A model generated the notes under the pieces. That model did no database searches. It saw only the letters and a list, made by a program, of their open reading frames with translations, and was not told the origin of the DNA. A stretch of 64,000 bases of DNA from Pseudomonas sp. FP1742 (lineage in GTDB: Bacteria > Pseudomonadota > Gammaproteobacteria > Pseudomonadales > Pseudomonadaceae): positions 3,348,001-3,412,000 of the forward strand of contig NZ_CP117460.1 of assembly GCF_030687145.1 (NCBI RefSeq). The letters are read 5' to 3'. The translations under genes were made by a program, and so were the position numbers. Below, piece after piece: positions 8,840 through 18,104 of this stretch (positions are counted from its first letter, which is position 1; each line of letters begins with the position of its first letter).

Positions 8840-9003
8840 GTTTAGTCGCCCGGCTAAGGTAAAGCGGTCGCATGAGCATCGTCAGTCAGGTATTCGCCTG
8901 TACTTTATGGTAGCTGTGCGCAAGGCGTCTTCGGACGCGCCGGATTTTGCTTTACCTTGCCGGTCGACTAACTTGCGCACGGCTGCCACCCTCGTTTAGT
9001 CGC
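8840..9003 (+). ncRNA. Candidate structured leader or small RNA upstream of a DUF6124 gene
   Basis: The 373-bp gap after the kinase has no coding frame but a strong fold. TAGTCG, CCGGC and AAGGTAAAGC (8843-8865) pair in order with GCTTTACCTT, GCCGG and CGACTA (8949-8970), forming a long, slightly interrupted stem. Inside are hairpins CAGG-CCTG and GCGTC-TTCG-GACGC (UUCG tetraloop). The 10-mer GTTTAGTCGC occurs at both ends (8840-8849 and 8994-9003). The DUF6124 start codon follows 38 bp later. From memory, related sequences precede DUF6124 genes in other Pseudomonas genomes. Whether it is a leader RNA, a small RNA or a mobile repeat is open. Confidence 0.5.
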
Positions 9004-9041
9004 GAGATGGTTGCAGCCCCTACTACAAAAGGTAAGCAACT

Positions 9042-9401
9042 ATGTTCAAAGTAACACCCAACCCACCGGACACCGATCCGACCTCCCCGTACGAACCCGA
9101 TTCAAAGAAACTCAACGAGGCCGCCGAGCGGGCTCTGAACTTCCACTTCCCGTCGAACGCCGACATCAAAGCCACCACGCGCAAACCCAGCAAACTGTTT
9201 GCCGTGGCCCCAGAGGCGACGGCCGAAACCCTGGCGGTTTTTCTGGTCGAGACCCTGGCCTCGGTCGATGTGATGGTCCACCAGTTGGTGGATCATCTGG
9301 AGGGTGAGTCGCGCTATGCCCTGCTGGGCATTTCCAACAGCATCATGGTGGCGGAGATCACCGCGAACCGGGTGCTGGATAAGATTGATCTGCCCAAGTA
9401 G
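9042..9401 (+). CDS. DUF6124 family protein
   Basis: The 119-aa soluble acidic protein has a Pro/Asp-rich N-terminus (NPPDTDPTSPYEPDS), then a helical region with LNEAAERALNFHF and VAPEATAETLAVFLVETLAS. This pattern is recognised as DUF6124, a small family found mostly in Pseudomonas with no known function. The ATG is preceded by AAAGGTAAGCAACT. It lies directly after the structured element at 8840-9003 and is transcribed away from the two-component system. Confidence 0.8.
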   Translation: MFKVTPNPPDTDPTSPYEPDSKKLNEAAERALNFHFPSNADIKATTRKPSKLFAVAPEATAETLAVFLVETLASVDVMVHQLVDHLEGESRYALLGISNSIMVAEITANRVLDKIDLPK

Positions 9402-9555
9402 GGGCAGTCTGCTGGGGTGAGTGGGTAACTGAGGTTGGGCTGTGCAGCGGTGCCTTTTTGGGGGCCGTTGCGCGGCCAAGCGGGAGCAAGCTCCCTCGCC
9501 ACGGATAGCATCCATCCTGCGAGGCGACGCGAAAGTGCAGGATGGAAATATTGTT

Positions 9556-11325
9556 TTACTGATCCTCTGATCGGGAGCCAGGAGCCCCAGCAGAATTAAT
9601 GACTCGCCATGAGAGGCCGGGGCAACGGGTGGTGAGAAGAAGCGTATTAATGTGCTGGAAGGGGATGGTGAAGGCCCAAGCGTATATTGGGTTGGTTACA
9701 ACGACCGGTCCGGCCCAGGTGTTGGTTAGGGTGTGTGACGTGAATTTTCGGACAAGGAGATCTATGTGAATAACCTCGCCGGATTGGGTAATGGGGTGGT
9801 GTGCATTGATCGAGGTTCGCCACGCTTCGTACGTTTGATGCGTGGAAGTGGTTGGGTTGAACAGGTATGTGATGACGTTTTCGCAGGAAATGTCGATGGT
9901 TTTTGTTTGACCACCGGCGTCCGAGACGGTGACGGTAGCCTTCCCATTCCCTTCACTTCGAATCATTCCACTGCGGTCGACCGAAGCGATGGACTCATCC
10001 GATGATGTAAATGTGATGGGGGGCACGCCGCCGGACGCAGGACGATGGGCGAAAGTGCCGGGAAGATCGACCCCAGTGAGAGTCCAAGGAAGTCCAGAAC
10101 CTGCAATGGAGATATTCTGCCCGGAGATAGTAAGAGGAGTCGTGTCCACAATGAGTTCTATCGGGTATTCGCCGATAACCTGCGCATAAGCCACGCGCGA
10201 TTCCCCGATCAGCGTTTCGCCTCTGAACACCTTATAAACAATGGTGACACTGTAACCGGATTTAACCTTGTCATTTGCAACTTCCAGCACACAGGGCAGT
10301 TTCTGCCCCAGCCTGCCCTCGACGGTACCGCCCAGTGGCACCACGATGTCGGGTGACCCCGTTAACCCTGCGGTGTAAACCGCCTCAATCCGGTCACCGA
10401 TCTGGATGCGGTTGTCATCGGTCTGGACGAACACCGACAGCGGCTTGCTGCCCAGTTTGTCCAGTTCGATAAGACTTGAATCATCACCGGGGTAGTCGTC
10501 GAGGTTTTCCAGCGGAATCGGCTTCGCGAACCGCGTGCCGGCCAGGTCCTCGTCCACCGTTTGCGTCGCCGACCACACCGCATCGGTGTCCGGGGTGTTG
10601 CCGAGCTGGTCGGTGCAGGTGCAGGAAAAATCCAGCTTGCCGCCCGGTCTTACCGCCTTCTCCAGGAACGCACGGTCCACGATGAAACACACGGTGATCG
10701 GCTCCGCCGAGCCCGGGTTCGGCGGCTGTGGCGCTTCATCCGGGCCGACGGTGTACGTCATGATTTCGCCGTTGCACTTCAAGGTGATCGTGTCGTAGGC
10801 CCGGCAGTATGGGTAGGACACGCACACCTGTGCACTGACAAAGTCGGCGCCGACGCCGTTCTTGATTGCGTCGGACAACCACAACGCCATCTCGGAATGG
10901 CCGTCGATATCGGGGAACCTGTCTTTCAGAGCAGGGCGGATTTTGTTGTAGAGCGCTGTCAGCACATCGGAGGTGCCGATGTTCTGGCTCCCGCGGGAGA
11001 TCGTGTAAAAAAGCTTGTTGATCCGGTCGGGATGCAGGCGGCCCCTGGGGATGCGCAAGGTCGTGATCGCGTCCACATCAGTAATGATTTTACTGTCCAG
11101 GAACGTGCTCTCCCCTTCCAACCATAGCGTTATCTCATCGCCCGGATCAACCGTACCCGTCAACGGCGGATCTACCTGAACGGTGGCGCCCTGGCCATCA
11201 GGGACCAAATCATAAATCGCCAGCGAGACGCCGATGTGCGCGCCTGAAACGGGATAAGTCGAGCCCGACACCCAGGGCCGGGACAGCGCGAGTACGGTGT
11301 TGTCAGGGGATTCGGGGGCGGTCAT
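9556..11325 (-). CDS. Ig-like (Big2) domain protein
   Basis: The 589-aa protein has no obvious signal peptide. It contains repeated beta-rich segments, and near residues 440-490 a recognisable bacterial Ig-like group 2 domain (ITFTSSDESIASVDRSGMIR...GNGKATVTVSDAGG). Cys-containing strands occur near 165-240. The last 100 residues are less Big2-like (TYEAWRTSINAHHP, TNTWAGPVVVTNP) and the 3' quarter has lower GC than its neighbours, which hints at a replaced or diverged C-terminus. Big2 proteins are usually surface or adhesion proteins; secretion without a signal would need another route. Function unknown. Confidence 0.65.
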   Translation of the reverse strand: MTAPESPDNTVLALSRPWVSGSTYPVSGAHIGVSLAIYDLVPDGQGATVQVDPPLTGTVDPGDEITLWLEGESTFLDSKIITDVDAITTLRIPRGRLHPDRINKLFYTISRGSQNIGTSDVLTALYNKIRPALKDRFPDIDGHSEMALWLSDAIKNGVGADFVSAQVCVSYPYCRAYDTITLKCNGEIMTYTVGPDEAPQPPNPGSAEPITVCFIVDRAFLEKAVRPGGKLDFSCTCTDQLGNTPDTDAVWSATQTVDEDLAGTRFAKPIPLENLDDYPGDDSSLIELDKLGSKPLSVFVQTDDNRIQIGDRIEAVYTAGLTGSPDIVVPLGGTVEGRLGQKLPCVLEVANDKVKSGYSVTIVYKVFRGETLIGESRVAYAQVIGEYPIELIVDTTPLTISGQNISIAGSGLPWTLTGVDLPGTFAHRPASGGVPPITFTSSDESIASVDRSGMIRSEGNGKATVTVSDAGGQTKTIDISCENVITYLFNPTTSTHQTYEAWRTSINAHHPITQSGEVIHIDLLVRKFTSHTLTNTWAGPVVVTNPIYAWAFTIPFQHINTLLLTTRCPGLSWRVINSAGAPGSRSEDQ

Positions 11326-11549
11326 GTGTGAGGCTCCGGCACGATGGAAGTGGGCTGGAGTTATGAAATAGCGGAACGAGGGAGGCGGCTACTGTCAGAA
11401 CTGATAGTAGCGACGAGTGGTTATCGGTAAAGGGAGAGTCGGGACGACCGGCCAGTTACTTCCACAGATCCGGACGTGCGCAACCCTTCGGCAGCCGCTA
11501 CAAAGAATTACGACACGACTGAAATGACTTAAGTGAACAGCATTACCCC

Positions 11550-11637
11550 GTGGGAGCGGGCTTGCTCGCGAAAGCGGTATGTCAGGCAACATTTTTGTCG
11601 ACTGGAAGTCCGCATTCGCGGGCAAGCCCGCTCCCAC
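11550..11637. repeat. REP pair (BIME)
   Basis: Head-to-head REP cores (GTGGGAGCGGGCTTGCTCGC and its complement) with a GTCGACTGGAAGTCC centre. It occupies most of the 337-bp gap between the Ig-like protein and the DinB gene; I see no gene in the rest of that gap. Confidence 0.9.
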
Positions 11638-11662
11638 AGGATTCTTCTGAGTCAGGAGGAAC

Positions 11663-12169
11663 TCAATACCCCGGAACCTCGCGCAAAAACACTGACAAAT
11701 CGGTGATCGGTGGCATGGCCGGAATCTCGGCGTACATCTGGACCACCCAGCCTCGGTGATAACTGGCGTGGTTGACCACATGCAAGAGTATGGCGCCGGC
11801 GCTCATGACCCCGCTTTCCCCCGACACGGAGGTGAATTCGATGGGTTTATCCAGCGACTCCTCCGTCTGGGCCGAGCTCCAGCCACAGAACCATTGATCG
11901 ATCTCCTGTTGCGCCATTCGCAACTCGGGGAGTTCGGTATGGAGCAGGTCATGGGAGGTTTTGAAGTCGTGCCCTCGGCCCTCCAGGTGGGCTTGCCAGA
12001 TGCAGTCCACCACGTAGATCTGGTTCAAGGTGCCGATCATGTTGTTGAACACCGACCGCCGTTTGCGGTTGAGCTCTTCCGGTGGCAGCGCCATGAGGCT
12101 GTCGAAGAGTCGCTGATCGGCCCAGCGCTTGTAATCGGTGAGCATGCGGGCAGTGCGTACGTTGATCAT
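11663..12169 (-). CDS. DinB family protein (putative metal-dependent hydrolase/transferase)
   Basis: The 168-aa protein has the four-helix DinB/YfiT fold signature: a helix-forming N-terminus (LTDYKRWADQRLFDSLMALP), a histidine in WQAHLEG near residue 54, and the C-terminal HVVNHASYHRG near 130, giving the three His that bind metal in the family. Start ATG 12169 is preceded by GGAGACC; the frame stays open 81 bp further but without family similarity. DinB proteins include thiol-dependent transferases; the substrate here is unknown. It lies 85 bp from an FAD oxidase on the same strand. Confidence 0.82.
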   Translation of the reverse strand: MINVRTARMLTDYKRWADQRLFDSLMALPPEELNRKRRSVFNNMIGTLNQIYVVDCIWQAHLEGRGHDFKTSHDLLHTELPELRMAQQEIDQWFCGWSSAQTEESLDKPIEFTSVSGESGVMSAGAILLHVVNHASYHRGWVVQMYAEIPAMPPITDLSVFLREVPGY

Positions 12170-12254
12170 CAGAGGTCTCCCATGGCGATGGGCGCATTGC
12201 CAAGAATAGTCCTCGCGGCGCTCGTCATCGCTGCCGCCGATCATTGGCACGCGC

Positions 12255-13376
12255 TTACCGGTCGATCGCCTGCACCACCCGTTCGGCCAGCGCCAGGCAA
12301 CTGGTCAGCCCCGGTGACTCGATGCCGAACAGGTTGACCAGCCCCGGCACGCCATGGACGTGCGGGCCGCTGATGATGAAGTCGGCGGCGGGCTCGCCCG
12401 GTCCGCTGATTTTCGGGCGAATGCCGCTGTAGGCCGGTTGCAGGCTGCCATCGGGCAACGCCGGCCAGTAACGGCGGATCGCCTGATAGAAACCTTCGCT
12501 ACGACGGGAATCGACACGGTAATCAACCTGCCCGACCCATTCGACATCCGGCCCGAAACGGGCCTGACCGCCCAGGTCCAAGGTCATGTGCACGCCCAGC
12601 CCGGCGCTTTCCGGTGCCGGGTAGACCAGATGCCGGAACGGCGCCGGGCCACTGAAACTGAAATAACTGCCCTTGCATAACCAGGCCTGGGGAACGTGCC
12701 GCGCCGACAAGCCTTCGATCCGGCCGGCCACCTCAGGCGCGGACAGTCCCGCGCAGTTGATCAACTGACGACAGCTCAAGGTCATGGGCTGAGCACCGCC
12801 CATGTGCAGTTCGAAACCCTGCGCGGTGCAACGGGCCGATTCCAGCGGTGTATGAAAGGCTATCGAAGTACCGCACGCTTCAGCGTCTGCCTGCAGCGCC
12901 AGCATCAAGGCGTGGGAGTCGACGATCCCGGTGGACGGCGACCAAAGGGCTGCGACACAGGACAACGCCGGTTCAAGCGCCCGTGCCTGTCCGGCATCCA
13001 GCCATTGCAAGTCATCGACACCGTTACGCAGGCCTTGCTCCAGCAACACCTGCAAGGCATGACGCTGGCGATCATCGGTGGCCACGATCAGCTTGCCGAG
13101 GCGCCGGTAATCGACGCCATGCTCATCGCAGAAGGCATACAGGCGTTGCCGGCCTTCCACGCACAATTGCGCCTTGAGGCTGCCGCTCGGGTAATAGATG
13201 CCGGCATGGATCACTTCCGAATTGCGCGAACTGATGCCCACGCCAATCCCCTCGCCCGCCTCGACCAGGATCACTTCCCGACCGGTGCGGGCCATGGCTC
13301 TGGCCACCGCCAGCCCGACCACCCCGGCCCCGACCACCACGCATTCGATATCGATGCTCACCTGCCCTCCACTCAT
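12255..13376 (-). CDS. FAD-dependent oxidoreductase, L-2-hydroxyglutarate oxidase-like
   Basis: The 373-aa protein has a [15 protein letters not shown]-binding motif near residues 17-28, the family motif [14 protein letters not shown] near 50, GTPLES-like substrate-domain strands, and a C-terminal FAD-contacting [16 protein letters not shown] and [10 protein letters not shown]. This is the DAO/LhgO group, which oxidises 2-hydroxyglutarate or related hydroxyacids. ATG 13376 is used, although GTG 13361 lies just after GGAGGG and could be the true start. It is transcribed in the same direction as the DinB gene; a functional link is not established. Confidence 0.8.
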   Translation of the reverse strand: MSGGQVSIDIECVVVGAGVVGLAVARAMARTGREVILVEAGEGIGVGISSRNSEVIHAGIYYPSGSLKAQLCVEGRQRLYAFCDEHGVDYRRLGKLIVATDDRQRHALQVLLEQGLRNGVDDLQWLDAGQARALEPALSCVAALWSPSTGIVDSHALMLALQADAEACGTSIAFHTPLESARCTAQGFELHMGGAQPMTLSCRQLINCAGLSAPEVAGRIEGLSARHVPQAWLCKGSYFSFSGPAPFRHLVYPAPESAGLGVHMTLDLGGQARFGPDVEWVGQVDYRVDSRRSEGFYQAIRRYWPALPDGSLQPAYSGIRPKISGPGEPAADFIISGPHVHGVPGLVNLFGIESPGLTSCLALAERVVQAIDR

Positions 13377-13594
13377 TCAAGCCAGCCCTGGCTGCCGATC
13401 ATCGATCAGGCTGAAGAATATCGCCAGTCCATGACCACGAAGCGAATGCGGCACGGAGGGAGTTCTCGGCCCTTGAGTCGGCTCTGAACAGTCGCCGGTG
13501 CATATCTCGCATCGACAGGGAACTCCTGACCACCGCCCGGCATCCTAAATTATGTGTTACTTCCTTTACGCTTCACGCTTTGGAGGACGCCGTC

Positions 13595-13912
13595 ATGCGC
13601 CGTCTGTTTCTCATCTCTTCGCTAGTGCTTTGTTTGCCCGTTGGTTCGGCTATGGCCGGGGTGGATGCAAAAGATGTCGCCACCTCAGCCGGGGTCTCCG
13701 CATCGCTGTACTCGACGTTCAAGGATAATAAACTGGTCGTTCCCGCCCGGGATGACGCCTCCAGTTTTGTCGCCAGCGGCGGCACGATCCGTGGTGTTTA
13801 CCTGGAGTCGGTATTGAAGGAGATTCGCCAGAATCATCCCGATCTGAAGGCCAGCGATGAAGATCTGGCCAGAGCGATCCTCGTTCAGGAAGGTGTTCCA
13901 GCCGGTCAATAA
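13595..13912 (+). CDS. DUF2388 domain periplasmic protein
   Basis: The 105-aa product has a signal peptide (MRRLFLISSLVLCLPVGSAM, cleavage after AMA) and a short mature domain typical of DUF2388 (SLYSTFKDNKLV, DDASSFVASGG, RGVYLESVLKEIR). The ATG 13595 sits 8 nt after GGAGGA. The family is small, periplasmic and mainly pseudomonad; members are sometimes mislabelled as Holliday-junction proteins. Function unknown. It is a single gene, convergent with the PLP enzyme downstream. Confidence 0.85.
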   Translation: MRRLFLISSLVLCLPVGSAMAGVDAKDVATSAGVSASLYSTFKDNKLVVPARDDASSFVASGGTIRGVYLESVLKEIRQNHPDLKASDEDLARAILVQEGVPAGQ

Positions 13913-13947
13913 AGTCTCAAACGTAAGCGGTAGGGCTAGTGACAGCC

Positions 13948-14895
13948 CTACCTTGCTTCAGCGCTGTGTTTTTCAACCCCGGCAGACAGGCGTGCCCAGC
14001 CGGCGACCAACTGCGCGCTGATGCTGACGCCACCGCACACCACAATCACCACGTCATGGGCCTCGGCAATCGCCGGATGGTCGAGGTACGCCACCGCCAA
14101 TGAAACACCGCACGCCGGTTCGACCAACTGGCGCAGGTCGTTGGCGTAACGAACCACGCCCATGATCGCCTCCTCATCGCTGAGCACCACGCATTCGTGG
14201 GCAAAATCGAGGATGTGCTGCACCGGCCAGGCGGCTACTTGCGCGGCGCCGAGTGAGGTGGCGACGGTATCGATGCGCGGCAACCTGACTGGGTGCCCGG
14301 CAGCGATGGCAGCGGCGAAAGACGCCGCGCCCCGGGTTTCGCACGCAACAATCCGGCAGTCCATACGTTGATGACGGATCAACCCGGTGAGCAGACCCGC
14401 CAGCAAACCACCGCCCCCGACCGATGTCACCAACGCATCGACCTGAGGACAGTCCTCAAGGATTTCATCGACCATCGTGCTGTGCCCTTCCCACAACACC
14501 GGGTGATCGAAAGCCGGGACGTATTCAGTGTCCGCCCCCTGTGCGAGTTCTTTCGCCCGTTGATTGGCCTCGTCCCACACCTTGCCGTGAACGATCACCT
14601 CGGCCCCGGTTTTCCTGATCCGGGCGCGGGTGGTTTCCGGGGTGGTGCTCGGTACCACGATGCAGGCTTTGAGCCCAAGGCTGGCGGCGGCCACCGCCGT
14701 GGCCAAACCGGCATTGCCACCGGAAGGGCAGACGACTTTGCGCTTGCCCTGCGCCGCCGCCTGACTGCACAGAAGGCCCATGCCGCGCAGTTTGAACGAG
14801 CCGCTGGGTTGCAGGTTTTCCAGTTTGAGCCAGATTCGCCGGGCCGGAGTCGACAGGCCCGGGTGCAGAATCAGCGGCGTTCTGATGTGAAGCAT
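13948..14895 (-). CDS. PLP-dependent serine/threonine dehydratase-like enzyme
   Basis: The 315-aa protein is a fold-type II PLP enzyme: LENLQPSGSFKLRG carries the PLP-binding lysine (K35), SGGNAG near 65-70 binds the substrate carboxylate and SVGGGGLLAG near 165 binds the PLP phosphate. The length, shorter than biosynthetic threonine dehydratase with its ACT domains, fits catabolic L-serine/L-threonine ammonia-lyase, which makes pyruvate or 2-oxobutyrate. Start ATG 14895 follows AAGGAGC. Other fold-type II activities (threonine synthase, racemase) are less likely. Confidence 0.82.
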   Translation of the reverse strand: MLHIRTPLILHPGLSTPARRIWLKLENLQPSGSFKLRGMGLLCSQAAAQGKRKVVCPSGGNAGLATAVAAASLGLKACIVVPSTTPETTRARIRKTGAEVIVHGKVWDEANQRAKELAQGADTEYVPAFDHPVLWEGHSTMVDEILEDCPQVDALVTSVGGGGLLAGLLTGLIRHQRMDCRIVACETRGAASFAAAIAAGHPVRLPRIDTVATSLGAAQVAAWPVQHILDFAHECVVLSDEEAIMGVVRYANDLRQLVEPACGVSLAVAYLDHPAIAEAHDVVIVVCGGVSISAQLVAGWARLSAGVEKHSAEAR

Positions 14896-15061
14896 CGCGT
14901 GCTCCTTGTGGCAGACCCGGTTCATTGAGGTCGCTCAATGAACCGGGAGTGAACGGGCGGGATCATCCTTATCCAAGCTTAGTTCACCCTGCTCGACGAC
15001 TACCGCTCTCATAACGGGCTGCCCTCTACACTGGTGATATGCCCTTTTTGCGAGATCAGTT

Positions 15062-15721
15062 ATGAAAATCTCAGCCAAACTCGCGTTTTTCGCCCTCGTC
15101 AGCACCCTTGCCTACCTCGCTCTCGCGGTGTTCGGGCTGGGCGGGTTGGCGGCGTTTTTCTCGCATCCACCGCTGGTGGTCATTGCGCTTGCGACCCTGG
15201 TGATGGCGATCGTGTCGTTGTTCAGTGAGGGCAATTTGAGCACTGGCGAACGTGAAGACCGGGCCAATCGCTGGGTTCTGCCGGTCTTTGGGGTGCTCGG
15301 GTTGTTGAGCGGGTATCTGCCGGCCTACACCGACCGGATCGACTTCTGGACCTTCGGTGGCGAGGGCGTGCGTTGGCTGGGCGCGTTGCTGTTCATCGGC
15401 GGCGGCGCATTGCGGATGTGGCCGGTATTTGTACTCGGCAAACGCTTCAGCGGGCTGGTGGCGATTCAACCGGGGCATCGCCTGGTCACCGACGGGATTT
15501 ATCGGAATGTGCGCAACCCCAGCTACCTGGGGTTGCTGATCAATGGCGTGGGCTGGGCGCTGGCGTTTCGTTCCAGTGTCGGGTTGCTGCTGGTGGCGCT
15601 GATGCTGATACCGCTGATCGCCCGCATTCGCTCCGAAGAAGCGCTGTTACGCACACAGTTCGGCAGCGAATACGAGGCTTACTGCGCCCGTAGCTGGCGA
15701 TTGATTCCGGGGATCTATTGA
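15062..15721 (+). CDS. Isoprenylcysteine carboxyl methyltransferase-family membrane protein
   Basis: The 219-aa inner-membrane protein has hydrophobic segments near 6-30, 35-55, 75-92, 105-125 and 158-185. The C-terminal half has the ICMT/PEMT signature: GHRLVTDGIYRNVRNPSYLG, with RNP.Y as the SAM/lipid-head motif, and a final EEALLRTQFGSEYEAYCAR. Bacterial members methylate unknown small or lipid substrates. It stands alone, followed by a REP pair. The substrate cannot be predicted. Confidence 0.82.
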   Translation: MKISAKLAFFALVSTLAYLALAVFGLGGLAAFFSHPPLVVIALATLVMAIVSLFSEGNLSTGEREDRANRWVLPVFGVLGLLSGYLPAYTDRIDFWTFGGEGVRWLGALLFIGGGALRMWPVFVLGKRFSGLVAIQPGHRLVTDGIYRNVRNPSYLGLLINGVGWALAFRSSVGLLLVALMLIPLIARIRSEEALLRTQFGSEYEAYCARSWRLIPGIY

Positions 15722-15738
15722 GCTGACCACAATCAACG

Positions 15739-15826
15739 GTGGGAGCGGGCTTGCTCGCGAAGGCGGTTTAACATCCAGCATGGAGGTCGACTGACACACC
15801 GCCTTCGCGAGCAAGCCCGCTCCCAC
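15739..15826. repeat. REP pair (BIME)
   Basis: Inverted REP cores (GTGGGAGCGGGCTTGCTCGC ... complement) between the convergent methyltransferase and HAD genes, ending just before the HAD stop codon. Confidence 0.9.
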
Positions 15827-15827
15827 A

Positions 15828-16496
15828 TCAGATTGCGTACAGGCTGATGTGGCGGTCGAGATCCACTCGTGCCTCGACCAGGTCATAACGGGCCAGTGTG
15901 GCGTGCAGGGTCTGAAGCGGATGAACATGGGTCGCGGTGATGACCACGACATTGGCGCCCGCCGCTTCGCCCGCACGAATCCCGGCGGCCGCATCTTCGA
16001 AAATCAGGCACTGGGCAGGATCAACCTGCAAGCGATGAGCCGCCAGCCAATAACCAGCAGGGTCGGGTTTGCCGGCGCTGACGTCTTCCGCGGTGACCAT
16101 CACGTCGGGTTCGGGAATACCGGCCGCCGCCATTCGGCGCAGCGCCAGCGCCCGTGGCGCCGAGGTGACGATGGCCCATTGGTTGGCGGGCAGTGACTTC
16201 AAGAAACTCGCCGCGCCGGGCACCTCGACAACCCCTTGCACATCGTCGATTTCCGCCTCGGTGATCCACGCCGCTTCAGCTTCAGCGTCCACCCCCGGCA
16301 AGGCCAGACGGTTGATCGTGTCGATGGCACGAACACCATGAATGGTTGGCAGAAAGCTCTCGACATCGACACCGTGGCGCACGGCCCAGGCAGTCCAGAT
16401 CCGTTCGGCGGCGGCGATGGAGTTGAGGACGGTTCCGTCCATATCAAACAGGAAGGCGCGGTATGACCTGTTGAGCAGGGATGTTTGAACAGACAA
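15828..16496 (-). CDS. HAD-superfamily phosphatase
   Basis: The protein of about 222 aa has HAD motif I, FLFDMDGTVLNS (nucleophile in DMDGT, near residue 17), motif II in VTSAPRAL, the motif III lysine in AGKPDPAGY and motif IV in IFEDAAAGIRAGEAAG, with an inserted helical cap between I and II. It resembles sugar-phosphate phosphatases of the YfbT/GPP group. The start is uncertain: TTG 16496 begins just before the conserved region, while an ATG further out would overlap the upstream response-regulator gene by 40 bp. Confidence 0.78.
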   Translation of the reverse strand: MSVQTSLLNRSYRAFLFDMDGTVLNSIAAAERIWTAWAVRHGVDVESFLPTIHGVRAIDTINRLALPGVDAEAEAAWITEAEIDDVQGVVEVPGAASFLKSLPANQWAIVTSAPRALALRRMAAAGIPEPDVMVTAEDVSAGKPDPAGYWLAAHRLQVDPAQCLIFEDAAAGIRAGEAAGANVVVITATHVHPLQTLHATLARYDLVEARVDLDRHISLYAI

Positions 16497-16555
16497 AAGG
16501 GAGGTTTCCTTCGGCAAGAACCAGGCAAGTGTTGCCAGGCAATGTACACCATCCG

Positions 16556-16963
16556 CTACAGGTTTCGGCTCGACTGCAAGGCGCTTTGCACACAATCGAG
16601 CAACTGCCCCACCGCCCAGGGTTTCTTGATGAACGAAACCGGATGTTTGACCCCGGAGCTTTTCGGGGTTTCAAAGCCGGACATGATCATGATCGGTTTG
16701 TCTGGCCAACGGTCGCCAAACTGATTGGCCAGGTCCGCGCCATTGAGTTTGCCCGGCATGGTGATGTCCGTCAGCAGTAACCCCACCTGCGGGGCGTGCT
16801 GCTCCAGAAACTGCGACGCGGCGTCCGCGCTGATCTGTGGTTCAACCGTAAAGCCTTCCTCCTGAAGAATTTCGCAAAGAAACTCCAGGATCAACGGGTC
16901 GTCCTCAACCACAAGAATCAATCCGTCAGACATGTGCGTGCCCGCCGTTGATGCTGGACTCAT
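16556..16963 (-). CDS. Stand-alone response regulator receiver protein
   Basis: A single receiver domain: LVVEDDPLILEFLCEIL, phospho-acceptor Asp in LLLTDITMPG, IMIMSG and lysine in FIKKPW. There is no output domain, as in CheY-like or phosphorelay proteins, often paired with hybrid kinases. The start ATG 16963 follows AGGGAG at a good distance and gives 135 aa; ATG 16933, right before the conserved domain, gives 125 aa. No kinase is next to it. It precedes the HAD gene on the same strand. Confidence 0.78.
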   Translation of the reverse strand: MSPASTAGTHMSDGLILVVEDDPLILEFLCEILQEEGFTVEPQISADAASQFLEQHAPQVGLLLTDITMPGKLNGADLANQFGDRWPDKPIMIMSGFETPKSSGVKHPVSFIKKPWAVGQLLDCVQSALQSSRNL

Positions 16964-17165
16964 GACTGTGCCACTCCCTGATTGCGCAAATAGTTTCGCA
17001 GGCTCAAATCCGCCACCTACAGGTATGAACAGCGGACCTCGCGGAAAATTCATTTTTGATACACCTATCCAGGGCATTCTGCGTTCCAGGCCGCTAAACA
17101 TGACCGCTTGTCCGCGCATAATTGTGGTTAAAATGCCGCCCTTTCCACATGATCGACCCTGCCCG

Positions 17166-18104
17166 ATGAATCCAGACGCCCTCTCCATCCTCCACGACCA
17201 TTTGCTCACCGCGCTTGCGGCAGCACCCGCAGAAACCCGTCGGCTGTTTCATGGCCGTGGCCGCTGCTGGCCGGGGCTGGAGCAATTGACCGTCGACTGG
17301 CTGCAAGGCGTGGTGCTGGTCTGCATATTCAAGGAGCCGCAGGCATCACAACTGGAGGATTTGAAGCAGCGGCTGATGGTGCTCACGCAGTCGCCTGCAT
17401 GGAAGACCTCCGGCGCGCATACCTTGCTGCTGCAACATCGCTATCTGCAGGAAAGCACCACCGAATGGCTGCTCGGGGAGCCGATCGAGGAAATGACGAT
17501 CACCGAGGGCGGCCTGCAGTATCGTGTGGACCTGGGCCGCAAACAGAACACCGGCCTGTTTCTCGACATGCGCTACGGTCGTGATTGGGTGCGGGCCAAC
17601 GCCGATGGCAAGCGGGTGTTGAACCTGTTCGCCTATACCTGTGGGTTTTCGGTGGCCGCCATTGCGGGAGGCGCGGCGCATGTGGTCAATCTGGACATGT
17701 CCCGCGCAGCCCTGAGCCGTGGCCGCGACAATCATCGGCTCAATGGCCATGACCTGAGCAAGGTGAGTTTTCTCGGCCACGACCTGTTCAAGTCCTGGGG
17801 CAAAGTGATCAATAGCGGCCCTTACGATCTGGTGATCATCGACCCACCGTCCTTTCAGAAAGGCAGTTTTCTGCTGACCAAGGATTATCAGCGCGTGCTG
17901 CGCCGTCTCCCGGAACTGCTCAGCCCCCAGGGCACGGTTTTGGCCTGCATGAACGACCCGGCCTTTGGCGCGGACTTTCTCATCGACGGCGTCACCCGCG
18001 AAGCGCCGAGCCTGCGGTTTGAGCAGCGGCTGGAAAATCCGCCGGAATTTCCCGATGCCGATGTTGAGTGTGGGTTGAAGGCGTTGGTGTTCAGGCAGGG
18101 GTAG
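17166..18104 (+). CDS. Class I SAM-dependent (rRNA-type) methyltransferase
   Basis: The 312-aa protein has the SAM-binding motif VLNLFAYTCGFSVAA near 150-165, an acidic residue in NLDMS, a catalytic-type DPPSF motif near 223 and KQNTGLFLDMRYGRD upstream of it. This arrangement is that of the RlmI/RlmK-type (COG1092) 23S rRNA cytosine/guanine methyltransferases, but it lacks a clear N-terminal PUA or THUMP domain. ATG 17166 is the first start leading directly into conserved sequence. The modified nucleotide is not predictable. Confidence 0.8.
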   Translation: MNPDALSILHDHLLTALAAAPAETRRLFHGRGRCWPGLEQLTVDWLQGVVLVCIFKEPQASQLEDLKQRLMVLTQSPAWKTSGAHTLLLQHRYLQESTTEWLLGEPIEEMTITEGGLQYRVDLGRKQNTGLFLDMRYGRDWVRANADGKRVLNLFAYTCGFSVAAIAGGAAHVVNLDMSRAALSRGRDNHRLNGHDLSKVSFLGHDLFKSWGKVINSGPYDLVIIDPPSFQKGSFLLTKDYQRVLRRLPELLSPQGTVLACMNDPAFGADFLIDGVTREAPSLRFEQRLENPPEFPDADVECGLKALVFRQG

